From Clostridia bacterium (lineage in GTDB: Bacteria > Bacillota > Clostridia > UMGS1810), in assembly GCA_016293435.1 (NCBI GenBank), contig JAEDEG010000066.1, forward strand, positions 1 through 14,108: 14,108 nt of DNA, read 5' to 3'. The translations under genes were made by a program, and so were the position numbers. The notes beneath the pieces were generated by a model. The model was not told the DNA's origin. It saw only the letters and a list, made by a program, of their open reading frames with translations, and ran no database searches. This document shows positions 1-7,185 of this stretch, in pieces; within the stretch, counting starts at the first letter, position 1; each line of letters starts with the position of its first letter.

Positions 1-87
1 TGTCGCCAAGTCAGATGAGAAATGTTGCAAAAAAAGCCAAGAACTAAAAAAGGGGACTGTAAAAAAAGTCGTTTTGTCCCAAAACGA

Positions 88-116
88 TTGAAAAATTTGA
101 AAATAAATGTTATAAT
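88..116 (+). promoter_or_regulatory. Promoter of the GH13 amylase-like gene
   Basis: TTGAAA (88-93) and TATAAT (111-116) are separated by exactly 17 nt, a near-consensus sigma-A promoter. Transcription would start near 123, leaving a leader of about 64 nt before the ATG at 187. The ribosome binding site is weak: AAAGGA at 169-174, 12 nt from the ATG. Bases 1-87 hold no supportable gene. A short open frame enters from the left edge and stops at 45-47, and a second stops at 89-91; neither is long enough to identify. GGGAC (53-57) and GTCCC (76-80) could pair but the loop is long. Confidence 0.75.
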
Positions 117-186
117 AACAATAGATGTTAGTGTTCTGAAAATAACCAAGTAAACAGCGTTATATATGAAAGGATCAGGTATAACT

Positions 187-270
187 ATGAAACCCAAAAA
201 GCTTTTATCAATTTTATTGACATTCATTATGCTGGTGGGCGCAGTACCGACTTCGGTGTCTGCCGGATGA
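187..270 (+). CDS. Signal peptide cut off by an in-frame TGA
   Basis: ATG at 187 opens a 27-codon frame that ends at TGA 268-270. It reads as a textbook Sec signal peptide: n-region MKPKK, a hydrophobic core LLSILLTFIMLVGAV, and a signal-peptidase-I-like site SVSA. The frame is the same as that of the large GH13 frame downstream (364-187 = 177 = 59 codons). Codons 29-59 after the TGA encode plausible mature N-terminal sequence (KEDVVSKLGNDSIYHATRTD), which runs straight into the conserved GH13 start RDESIYYLMITRFFDGD. Original gene and signal peptide were therefore almost certainly one 1293-codon reading frame, and the TGA is a nonsense mutation, a readthrough site or a sequencing error. TGA is also the normal stop of this gene (4066-4068), of the recombinase and of the relaxase, so genetic code reassignment is not indicated. 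Confidence 0.8.
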   Translation: MKPKKLLSILLTFIMLVGAVPTSVSAG

Positions 271-363
271 TATCTTAAGGAGGATGTTGTATCGAAGCTT
301 GGTAATGATTCCATTTATCATGCAACGAGAACGGACTTAAGAGACGAATCTATATACTACCTT

Positions 364-3300
364 ATGATTACCCGCTTTTTTGACGGTGATTCAAGCAACA
401 ATGTTCACTGCTGGGATGACGGTCAGGCACACAATCCCGATTCCGACCCGGCATGGCGCGGTGACTTTAAGGGTCTTATCGAAAAGCTTGACTATATCAA
501 GGCTCTCGGCTTTACCGCGGTGCAGCTTACTCCCGTTGCACAGAATGCCTCGGGCTATGATTACCACGGCTACCACCCCATAAATTTTAATAGAATTGAC
601 CCGAGATTTGAATCCGAGGGATACACCTATCAAGATCTTATTAACGCCTGCCATGAAAGAGGACTGAAGGTTATACAGGAGGTTGTATTTAACAGCACCT
701 CGAATTTTGGTGAGGAGTTCTTGTGCAAGCTTTTTGAGGTGAACGAGGATGCCGACCCTTCTAAATTGGAAGAGGCGCTTACTCCCACAAATTTACTCCT
801 TGACGCATACAGCTTAAACAACGCTGAGGAATATTGGGCGCAGAGGGGCAGTGATCAGTATCAACAACGATTAAACCTTATAAAAAATCTGGAGTATTCT
901 TCTGACAACGGTAACTCAACAGGCGACCTGCCCGTCGATAAAGACTATTATGAAGGAAAGCTTTCCCATTCCGATGTGTTTAACCCAAACAACTATTACC
1001 ACAGCGGATATTTTCAGAATCTTAACTGGGATTATTGGAATAATAAGTTTTGTCAGATTGCGGGAGACTGCGTGGATATAAACACCGAAAATCCCGCTGT
1101 GGCAGAATACCTTGTAGATTGTTGCAATATGTATGTGGATATGGGTGTAGACGCTTTTATCATAAGGGATGCACGTCATATAGACAGACTGTCTCTCAAT
1201 ATTCAATTCATAGAGCAAATAAAAGACCTGTTTAAAGCAAAGGGAAAGGACCCGGCAGTATTTTTAGATGTAGTCACAAGATATAACGACGTATGGTACG
1301 GAGAAACGGCAACAGAGTCAACACCGTATTATACATGGAAAGAAAGCAATTCAAAGTGGGCTGACCAATGGAGTTGGGGAACTTCTGTGGAAGATATCAA
1401 TAACAATATGAATGTTGTTTTTGACCATACGATAGAAGAAGTCGCTATATCAGATGAACCTGAGAGCGACAATGCACTGCTTAACGGCATTGAGTATCAC
1501 ACGCCTGATCGCAGTATGGCAGGCGCAAACGTTAATGATTTTACCATGCATTGGAACTTTGGCAGTGCATCAACAGCATATTCCGGGGCAGTGGCAGGCG
1601 ACAAGTATTTTAACGATTCCACATGGAACATAACGTTTGTGGATTCTTATGACTATTCACCTGATACCCCTGATTCACACGTAGGATTTTCCGGCGAAAC
1701 GGCTACATGGGCAGAAAACCTTTGTCTTATGTTTACCTTCCGAGGTATTCCGAGAGTTACGGCAGGCACAGAGGTTGAATTCAAAAAGGGAGCGGTGATT
1801 GATCGGGGGCCAACCACTCCGTTGTCTACAACAAGACGTGCCTACTACGGCGACTATTTAGAGGGAGATGTAACCGCAACCGAGTTTTCCGAATATACCG
1901 CAAGCGGTACTGTTGCGGATACGCTCAGCTCTCCCCTTGCTGTGCACATAAGAGAGCTTAATGCAATCCGCCAAGCTGTTCCGGCATTGAGAAAGGGGCA
2001 GTATACAAAGTCAAGCTACCATGTTTCGGGAAACATGGCATTTATCAGACGTTATACCAATGAACAAGAGAAAGTTGACAGCCTTGCGCTTGTTACAATA
2101 ACAAGTGAGGCAGAATTTAAACATATCCCCAACGAAATATACGTTGACGCAGTAACAGGTGATGAAAAGATTGTAACTAACGGAACACTGTATGTTCCAG
2201 CTCCGGGCAAGGGCAACATGAGAGTATATGTGTGTGAGGCGAAAGGCTTTACGGGACTTGATACGCAGTTTGATGTTCCGACCTATACGCTGAGCTTTGA
2301 CGGAAACGGTGCAGAGGGCAGCATGGATAGCATCACCTCATCTTACTTGGGCAATGTTACTTTGCCGAAATGTACCTTTACACCTCCCGCAGGCAAGGTA
2401 TTCAAGGCATGGAGCATAGGCGGCAAAGAATATAAGGCAGGCTCACCGGCACTGATTAAGGCTGATTCAACAGCGACACCTGTATGGGAGGATATTGTAT
2501 ATTACGAGCTTTACCTGGGCAATACGCAGGTGTCCGCACTGAACTGCAAGGATATTTTAGGCGACAAAACGGCAAGCTATGATATTGATACCAATACTCT
2601 TACCCTGAACGGATACACAGGCGGAGCAATAACCTCAAGCCTTGCCGAGCTTAATGTTTCCCTGACCGAAAACAGCGAAAACACGTTAAGCGGCGGTGAT
2701 TACGGAATATACTCTACGGGCAGCGTCAGAATAAGCGGCGGCGGCAATGCCATGGCAAGCGGAAAGAAAAACGGCATTATTGCGCTAAACGGCAGCCTTG
2801 ATGTCACAGGCGGAGTTTTAAATGCTTTGGGCGAAGAAAGCTTTGCGCTGAGCGCCAATGGCACTATCAGCATTTGTGACGCAGTCGTTACGGCGGCATC
2901 GCTCGGCGGCACAGCCTTAAGCAAAGCTCCTGTGCTTGACAGATTTACAAAAGCATACGATACGGCGGAAAGCCGAAAGGCAGACGGCACCGGAGCGGGA
3001 GAATATGTAAGCGGAAATAACGGGCTTTATAAGTATTTTAAGGTAAATCCTTATTATACGGTAAGCTTCTCGCCCGACGGCAAAAGCAGCGGCGTTATGG
3101 ACAGCATAAAAACCGTGTCGGGAATTATAACGCTTCCCGAATGTACATTTATCAACAATGATAATAACCCATTTGCCTGCTGGACGGACGGTACAAAATA
3201 CTATGAGACGGGGGCAAAGCTTGCCGCCAAAGCGGACGTAAGCTTTACGCCATGCTGGGAATCGTCCGGCGGCGCAGCAGCGGAGGATAACACCGTTTAT

Positions 3301-4068
3301 TTCCGCAACAACGTAGGTTGGGAAAAGGTATACGCATATTGTTGGGGAGATACCGGTTCCATTGGAAGTTGGCCGGGCGTTGAGATGCAAAATATTGCAG
3401 GCACCGATATATGGAAATTAACTATTACGACAGGACCATATGCCAATATTATTTTTAACAACGCCAGTTCGCAAGCCCTCACCATGGCATATCCAACAGA
3501 CAGCAAGGTGATGTATGACACCAAAACAAAGGAATGGACCGAATATAGCGGCGGCGGTGGCGGCGCAGGATACAGTCCGGAGGACACCTCAGGGCGTAAT
3601 ATAATAACCCTCAGTGCCGGAGGAGGCACGGGATATATGAGCGAGGTGTTAGACGAAAGCGGAATATACACGCTTCCGGTCTGCACGTTCCTTCATCCTG
3701 AATACTGCAGCGGCTTTACAGCATGGAGCGTAAACGGAACACAATATCAGCCCGGAGATACGATAACGGTTTCGGAGGACACCGTAATTTCGGCGGTATG
3801 GGACTTTTATCTTTCGGCAGGTGATAATAACAAATCGGTTAAACTGAATGTACCCACTGCCGGAACTTATAAAGTTATCTTTGCCGATTACGAGAACGGT
3901 GCTCTTGCAAATCTTGATATAGTAACAAAGGAGGTTTCACAGGCAGGAATTGGAACAGTAACTGTTGATATGCAAAAGGATTTTGTGTTGGGAGCAGGCG
4001 ACAAGGTTATGCTGTGGAACAACATAAACAATATGATACCTCTTTGCGAGGCATACGAAGTTAAGTGA
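364..4068 (+). CDS. GH13 alpha-amylase-like protein, catalytic site degenerate, CBM26
   Basis: Open frame of 1234 codons; the true gene probably began at 187 (see signal peptide entry). No ribosome binding site precedes ATG 364. Residues count from 364. Residues 1 to about 540 are a GH13 barrel of the gut-clostridial starch type (GYDYHGYHPINF, MHWNF, RGIP, EFKKG, RRAYYGDY); about 540-635 is the amylase C-domain. Then come InlB/Flg_new-type repeats at about 641-709, 897-966 and 1079-1148, each with LPxCTF, FxAW or FACW, and YxxG; a GG-rich beta-helix-like segment at 713-859; a CBM26 starch-binding module at 976-1061 (VYFRNN, VYAYCW, WPG); and a C-terminal beta domain. Catalytic regions are altered: DxxxNH is EVVFNS (E106, S111), the FRID nucleophile motif is FIIR (R268), the acid/base Glu is D302, and HD is YD (Y429). 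N110, H272 and D430 remain. Intact length with a lost active site suggests a secreted binding pseudoenzyme, or a gene starting to decay. Confidence 0.85.
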   Translation: MITRFFDGDSSNNVHCWDDGQAHNPDSDPAWRGDFKGLIEKLDYIKALGFTAVQLTPVAQNASGYDYHGYHPINFNRIDPRFESEGYTYQDLINACHERGLKVIQEVVFNSTSNFGEEFLCKLFEVNEDADPSKLEEALTPTNLLLDAYSLNNAEEYWAQRGSDQYQQRLNLIKNLEYSSDNGNSTGDLPVDKDYYEGKLSHSDVFNPNNYYHSGYFQNLNWDYWNNKFCQIAGDCVDINTENPAVAEYLVDCCNMYVDMGVDAFIIRDARHIDRLSLNIQFIEQIKDLFKAKGKDPAVFLDVVTRYNDVWYGETATESTPYYTWKESNSKWADQWSWGTSVEDINNNMNVVFDHTIEEVAISDEPESDNALLNGIEYHTPDRSMAGANVNDFTMHWNFGSASTAYSGAVAGDKYFNDSTWNITFVDSYDYSPDTPDSHVGFSGETATWAENLCLMFTFRGIPRVTAGTEVEFKKGAVIDRGPTTPLSTTRRAYYGDYLEGDVTATEFSEYTASGTVADTLSSPLAVHIRELNAIRQAVPALRKGQYTKSSYHVSGNMAFIRRYTNEQEKVDSLALVTITSEAEFKHIPNEIYVDAVTGDEKIVTNGTLYVPAPGKGNMRVYVCEAKGFTGLDTQFDVPTYTLSFDGNGAEGSMDSITSSYLGNVTLPKCTFTPPAGKVFKAWSIGGKEYKAGSPALIKADSTATPVWEDIVYYELYLGNTQVSALNCKDILGDKTASYDIDTNTLTLNGYTGGAITSSLAELNVSLTENSENTLSGGDYGIYSTGSVRISGGGNAMASGKKNGIIALNGSLDVTGGVLNALGEESFALSANGTISICDAVVTAASLGGTALSKAPVLDRFTKAYDTAESRKADGTGAGEYVSGNNGLYKYFKVNPYYTVSFSPDGKSSGVMDSIKTVSGIITLPECTFINNDNNPFACWTDGTKYYETGAKLAAKADVSFTPCWESSGGAAAEDNTVYFRNNVGWEKVYAYCWGDTGSIGSWPGVEMQNIAGTDIWKLTITTGPYANIIFNNASSQALTMAYPTDSKVMYDTKTKEWTEYSGGGGGAGYSPEDTSGRNIITLSAGGGTGYMSEVLDESGIYTLPVCTFLHPEYCSGFTAWSVNGTQYQPGDTITVSEDTVISAVWDFYLSAGDNNKSVKLNVPTAGTYKVIFADYENGALANLDIVTKEVSQAGIGTVTVDMQKDFVLGAGDKVMLWNNINNMIPLCEAYEVK

Positions 4069-4079
4069 TACATGAGAAG

Positions 4080-4143
4080 CAGAGCGTTGCTCTGATTTCA
4101 ATACAACATTTAAGGCAATCCGCTCGGGTTGCCTTTCTCTTTT
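4080..4143 (+). terminator. Terminator after the GH13 gene
   Basis: AAGGCAA (4112-4118) pairs with TTGCCTT (4129-4135). TCC and GGG extend the stem inward to a GCTC tetraloop, giving a 10-bp stem with one G-T pair, followed by the pyrimidine run TCTCTTTT to 4143. A smaller perfect hairpin, CAGAGC/GCTCTG with a GTT loop (4080-4094), lies between the stop codon and this terminator. Confidence 0.8.
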
Positions 4144-4178
4144 CATAAAATTTTGGACAGTGTTTACTGAGTGATAAA

Positions 4179-4226
4179 ATAATACACCGCCTTTGCCTGT
4201 TTTTTAGGTCAAAAGCGGTGCATTAT
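4179..4226 (-). terminator. Long hairpin at the recombinase stop codon, terminator on both strands
   Basis: Arms 4179-4190 and 4215-4226 are 12 bp long with one non-Watson-Crick position that is G-U on the minus strand. TTTG (4192-4195) with CAAA (4210-4213) and CCT with AGG continue the stem inside the loop. The recombinase stop codon (TGA, 4211-4209 on the minus strand) lies within the hairpin. The minus strand continues with TTTTATCAC, and the plus strand with TTTT (to 4230), so it could stop transcription both ways between the GH13 gene and the recombinase. Confidence 0.65.
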
Positions 4227-5795
4227 TTTTGTAAAAATCCCGTTGTTACGGTGTTTTCGGGCAAAAAAACAGAACCGCAACTTTGTATCAAAATTACGGT
4301 TCCGATTTAGTGCAACAGAGCAATCTAAATTCGAACCAGTATTCTTATCAACCGCTATTTTTGTGTCGGTTAATGAGATTGTGCGTGTACCATCCTTAAA
4401 ATTGAAAGTGAGTAGCAGTTTATCATCGTAAACGAAAACAGCATTAACAAAGGCGTCAATTAACATTTGTCGGTGGGCTTCTTGTCGCACGTCAAGTTTG
4501 CGGAAGCGGTGCAACCAAAATGTCATAAACTCGGCAGAAATTTTGGGCTTTTCTAATTTTTCTTCTGCGATCCGAACAAGCAATTCTTCCTTTGCCGCTT
4601 CAAGTTGCGTTAATTTTTCTTGCAAAGTTTTGGAAACCATACCGCCCATAACCGCCGTAACAATATTATCAATCGCTGTTTCGGTTTGGTGTAATTGTTT
4701 TTCATACATTGGCAAAGCGGTGTTTTCTTCATCCTGCAATCTTATAAGCATTGAAACGATTGCTTCTATCATATCATCATCCATCAACATAGCCATAGTT
4801 TCGTTAACAACTAAATCTTCAATCCATTCTTTTTTAACAGATTTCTTCTTGCAATCGTTCAATTTTTTCTTAACTGCATGGCATTTATAATAGCGGTGAA
4901 CTGTGCCGTTGCGACTAGTTCCTGTCTCTCCGTTCATAGAGGTACCACAATTACCGCAGAATATTTTAGTTGTCAGTAAATAGTTTTCTTTTGCTTTGTT
5001 TCTTGATGGAGCCTTACTATTTTTTTCAAGTTTTTCTTGAACTCGTTCAAACAAATCTAGTGGAACAATGGCGGGTATTCCATCAGGTATGACTATTTCT
5101 CGATAAGAATACTCACCGATATAACGGCGGTTGGAAAGCATATGTTGAACTGCTGACCAACTCACAGGTTTACCTTTCGTATTAGTAATACCTTTTTCGT
5201 TAAGAAAGTCTTGGATTTCTTTTATAGTTTTACCATCATCGTATTTTTTGAATACTTCAAGCACATAAGGGGCAGTCAGTTCATTAACCTGAAAGTGCTG
5301 TTCCTCGTTAATTACATAACCAATGGGAAGTGTGCCGCCGTTCCACTTGCATTTACCTGCATTGACTGTTAAGCCACGAAGAACATTTTCCTTTAAATTC
5401 TCGGAATACCATTCTGCCATACCCTCGAGCATAGCTTCCGTTAATATACCCGCTGAACCCTCTGCAATATTCTCATTTGCAGAAACAACCCTAACTCCAT
5501 TTTGCCTCAACATATACTTGTTTTTTGCACTATAATAACGATTACGAGAAAAGCGGTCAAGTTTCCAAACGATTACTAAATTAAACTGTTGACGTTTGCT
5601 ATCCCTAATCATCTTTTGGAACTCGGGGCGTTTGTCATTTCTGCCAGTGAGCGCTCTATCTACATAAGTTCCTATAATTGTGTAGCCGTTGCGTTCTGCA
5701 AATGCAGTGCAATCTTTAATCTGACCTTCGATAGATTCTTCTCGTTGACCACTTGATGAATATCTTGCGTAAATAACCGCTTTTATAGTTCCCAT
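4209..5795 (-). CDS. Large serine recombinase (TnpX/TndX type)
   Basis: Integrates and excises DNA by serine-mediated strand exchange. 528 residues from ATG 5795; this start is chosen over the upstream ATG at 5837 because AAGGGG (minus strand, 5809-5804) lies 8 nt before it and the resolvase fold begins at once (KAVIYARYSSSGQ). The N-terminal resolvase domain is at 1-145, with catalytic Ser13 in YARYS, SIEGQ, and VWKLDRFSRN. The recombinase domain is at about 155-255, and the zinc ribbon at 280-315 has C280, C283, C305 and C315. A charged coiled-coil region follows at about 360-415, and then a basic C-terminal tail. All expected catalytic and zinc residues are present, so it appears intact. 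With an XRE regulator and a MobV relaxase on the same element it resembles the tnpX-tnpZ arrangement of Tn4451, which is known biology; membership in that family here is inference. Confidence 0.93.
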   Translation of the reverse strand: MGTIKAVIYARYSSSGQREESIEGQIKDCTAFAERNGYTIIGTYVDRALTGRNDKRPEFQKMIRDSKRQQFNLVIVWKLDRFSRNRYYSAKNKYMLRQNGVRVVSANENIAEGSAGILTEAMLEGMAEWYSENLKENVLRGLTVNAGKCKWNGGTLPIGYVINEEQHFQVNELTAPYVLEVFKKYDDGKTIKEIQDFLNEKGITNTKGKPVSWSAVQHMLSNRRYIGEYSYREIVIPDGIPAIVPLDLFERVQEKLEKNSKAPSRNKAKENYLLTTKIFCGNCGTSMNGETGTSRNGTVHRYYKCHAVKKKLNDCKKKSVKKEWIEDLVVNETMAMLMDDDMIEAIVSMLIRLQDEENTALPMYEKQLHQTETAIDNIVTAVMGGMVSKTLQEKLTQLEAAKEELLVRIAEEKLEKPKISAEFMTFWLHRFRKLDVRQEAHRQMLIDAFVNAVFVYDDKLLLTFNFKDGTRTISLTDTKIAVDKNTGSNLDCSVALNRNRNFDTKLRFCFFARKHRNNGIFTKIMHRF

Positions 5796-5803
5796 ATAAA
5801 AAT

Positions 5804-5841
5804 CCCCTTGTGATATATTACTTCTAATATACCACAAGGGG
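5804..5841. repeat. 38-bp palindrome over recombinase promoter and ribosome binding site
   Basis: CCCCTTGTGATATATTA (5804-5820) and TAATATACCACAAGGGG (5825-5841) are inverted copies matching at 16 of 17 positions around a CTTC loop. On the minus strand the mismatch becomes G-U, the loop is GAAG, and the 3' arm contains the recombinase Shine-Dalgarno AAGGGG, followed by ATTTTTAT. A transcript reading in from upstream would hide the ribosome binding site and form a terminator-like hairpin. A transcript from the internal promoter would start near the loop and lack the 5' arm. The palindrome could also be a protein-binding operator or a recombinase site. Confidence 0.85.
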
Positions 5842-5854
5842 AAACTTTAGTCAA
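5826..5854 (-). promoter_or_regulatory. Recombinase promoter
   Basis: On the minus strand, TTGACT (5854-5849) and TATATT (5831-5826) are separated by 17 nt. The -10 box lies inside the 5' arm of the 38-bp palindrome, so the start point falls near 5819, just past the loop. The resulting short leader carries AAGGGG and the ATG at 5795. Upstream (5855-5946) I see no gene; TACTACTTTT occurs twice, at 5893-5902 and 5904-5913. Confidence 0.65.
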
Positions 5855-5946
5855 TTAACTATACCATTATCTGCAAAGCGTTATGTAAATCGTACTACTT
5901 TTTTACTACTTTTGAAAATCAACAAAAATAGCCCTGAATATGACAT

Positions 5947-5986
5947 AAGAGTAGCCGTCTCCAATGTTGGAGACGGCTACTTTTGT
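5947..5986 (-). terminator. Strong hairpin downstream of the XRE gene
   Basis: GTAGCCGTCTCC (5951-5962) and GGAGACGGCTAC (5969-5980) form a perfect 12-bp stem with an AATGTT loop, extended by A-T and G-T pairs on both sides. It lies 24 nt past the XRE stop codon. The T run is better on the plus strand (TTTTGT) than on the minus strand (TCTTATG). It probably ends the XRE transcript and shields the recombinase promoter region. Confidence 0.65.
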
Positions 5987-6009
5987 CGTGATCGCCAAGA
6001 TGATGATAG

Positions 6010-6795
6010 TTAAAGCTTATTTTTCAAACGCTTTATTTGCTTGTTGAAAAATTCTATATAAGTATCAAATTCGGCTTTTTTGATGATAGATATGAGATTT
6101 AAAGCTTTTTCGGTTTCCTTGATAGCTTTCTCTATCTCTTTGTTTTCCTCGTAATATTCAGCTAACTTCCACATCATTTGAAGCAGATTTTCAAAAGAAA
6201 TCCATTTTTGCTTTTCGGCGGCTTCAAACTTTGCTTTTCCTGATAAAAGATATGCTTTCTCTGTCAACTTGGTAAAATATATTTCGGGAATTTGTTCAAT
6301 GGCAGCCTCGGCACTTTCATAATCTCCTTTTGCTTTAAAAGCATACGCAAGGAATCTGAGAGCATCATATTTCACATCGCTTTGGACAGTTTTTTCAATA
6401 AGTTTACTTGCGACGATAATCGTTTCATCTGGTTTTTCTGTATAATTCAAAACATACAATAAGTTGTTTAACAATATATCGTTTTCGGGATATTTTTTTA
6501 AACCCTCTTCAATTATTCGCCTGCTTTCAGACGGATTGCTCTCCCTGTATTTATATGCTTCGTCGGTTATATTTTTTATTGCGCATTCGATTTCACTTAA
6601 GTTGAAATCGAATAATTCATCCATCGACACACCAAAATAACTTGCCAAAACGGGTGCAAGTGTGATATCGGGAAGAGTAATATTATTTTCCCATTTACTA
6701 ACAGCTTGAAAAGAAATTCCTATGCTCTCCGCCAACTGTTCCTGAGTTATACCACGTTGCTTGCGTAGTTCTCTGATTTTATTTCCAATATTCAT
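6010..6795 (-). CDS. XRE-family transcriptional regulator with helical C-terminal domain
   Basis: 261 residues. Residues 3-60 are a classic HTH_3/XRE DNA-binding domain (IRELRKQRGITQEQLAE, then ISFQAVSKWENN, then LPDITLAPVLASYFGVSMDEL). Residues from about 75 to 255 are helical and repeat-like (SRRIIEEGLKKYPEND, AKGDYESAEAAIEQIPE, EIEKAIKETEKALNL), consistent with TPR-type packing used for peptide sensing or dimerisation in related regulators; the ligand is unknown. The start is supported by AGGAGG (6807-6802 on the minus strand) 6 nt upstream. It has its own promoter, with a palindrome downstream of it that could serve autorepression. Position between the recombinase and the relaxase suggests control of element mobility, which is inference from context. 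Confidence 0.9.
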   Translation of the reverse strand: MNIGNKIRELRKQRGITQEQLAESIGISFQAVSKWENNITLPDITLAPVLASYFGVSMDELFDFNLSEIECAIKNITDEAYKYRESNPSESRRIIEEGLKKYPENDILLNNLLYVLNYTEKPDETIIVASKLIEKTVQSDVKYDALRFLAYAFKAKGDYESAEAAIEQIPEIYFTKLTEKAYLLSGKAKFEAAEKQKWISFENLLQMMWKLAEYYEENKEIEKAIKETEKALNLISIIKKAEFDTYIEFFNKQIKRLKNKL

Positions 6796-6831
6796 TATTT
6801 GCCTCCTAAATCAAGTGACGCGCGTTAATTT

Positions 6832-6874
6832 TTGAGCTCAATTAGAGTATACCATATGATTTCCGTGCTGACAA
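6832..6874 (-). promoter_or_regulatory. XRE promoter with downstream palindromic operator candidate
   Basis: On the minus strand, TTGTCA (6874-6869) and TATACT (6851-6846) are 17 nt apart. The perfect 10-bp palindrome TTGAGCTCAA (6832-6841) lies at the predicted transcription start, where a bound repressor would block initiation. That XRE binds it is inference. Confidence 0.6.
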
Positions 6875-6906
6875 TAACTTGTAAAACGATGTTTTTCAAC
6901 TAAGGG

Positions 6907-6935
6907 TTGAAATATATGATATCTGTTCCTATTGT
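6907..6935 (+). promoter_or_regulatory. Possible promoter for the relaxase transcript
   Basis: TTGAAA (6907-6912) and TATTGT (6930-6935) are 17 nt apart. The -10 box is weak. If used, the transcript would carry the hairpin at 6957-6988, the oriT and the later inverted repeats as a leader of about 310 nt. Confidence 0.3.
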
Positions 6936-6956
6936 AGCACTATTGATATTTATATT

Positions 6957-6988
6957 CTATATTGCTCTTGTAAACAAAAGCAATATAG
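6957..6988. repeat. Long hairpin upstream of oriT
   Basis: CTATATTGCT (6957-6966) and AGCAATATAG (6979-6988) are perfect inverted copies. Inside the loop TTGT (6968-6971) can pair with ACAA (6974-6977), leaving a nearly closed stem. The plus strand continues with a G-rich stretch (GGGGTGCAGGGGGATACCC), not a T run, so it is not an obvious terminator. Confidence 0.65.
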
Positions 6989-7019
6989 AGGGGTGCAGGG
7001 GGATACCCTTGCCACAACG

Positions 7020-7060
7020 AACAAAGCGAAGATTTGTCTAGTGTGTTAGACTTTGCTTGT
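7020..7060 (+). other. oriT: oriT with MobV nick site
   Basis: TAGTGTGTTA at 7039-7048 matches the conserved MobV (pMV158/RSA-type) nick site, in which cleavage falls between G and T (here 7045/7046). It sits in the loop side of the inverted repeat GTCTA (7036-7040)/TAGAC (7047-7051), the same arrangement as in pMV158 oriT. AAGC (7024-7027) and GCTT could extend the stem. The relaxase gene starts about 200 nt downstream, which is the usual position for a cognate oriT. Confidence 0.85.
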
Positions 7061-7063
7061 AGT

Positions 7064-7185
7064 GTTGACACAATTGCAAAGTTGACGAGTGCCGAATATA
7101 TGCTTTCGGCAACGAGGAAAATTTGCAAGTGTCAACGAAACCGATAACCAACGGAACGGCATTTGTCGTGCGGTTGAATTATCGG
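7064..7185. repeat. Nested inverted repeats between oriT and the relaxase
   Basis: GTTGACAC plus TTGCAAA (7064-7071 and 7074-7080) is mirrored by TTTGCAA plus GTGTCAAC (7122-7128 and 7129-7136): 15 pairs with a 2-nt bulge. A second hairpin, GCCGAA (7091-7096)/TTCGGC (7105-7110), sits inside it. A third, CCGATAA (7141-7147)/TTATCGG (7179-7185), follows. In single-stranded transferred DNA or in the relaxase leader RNA this would fold into a branched structure. Function is unknown; a second-strand initiation site or translational control are possible. Confidence 0.7.

Noticed and set aside
268..270. TGA as a recoded sense codon (Trp, Gly or selenocysteine)
   Set aside because: TGA ends this gene, the recombinase and the relaxase as a normal stop, and I see no convincing SECIS-like hairpin just after 270.
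276..286. TAAGGAGG followed directly by ATG as an internal translation start of the GH13 gene
   Set aside because: The ATG at 284 is out of frame and has no spacing; no in-frame ATG, GTG or TTG occurs at working distance.
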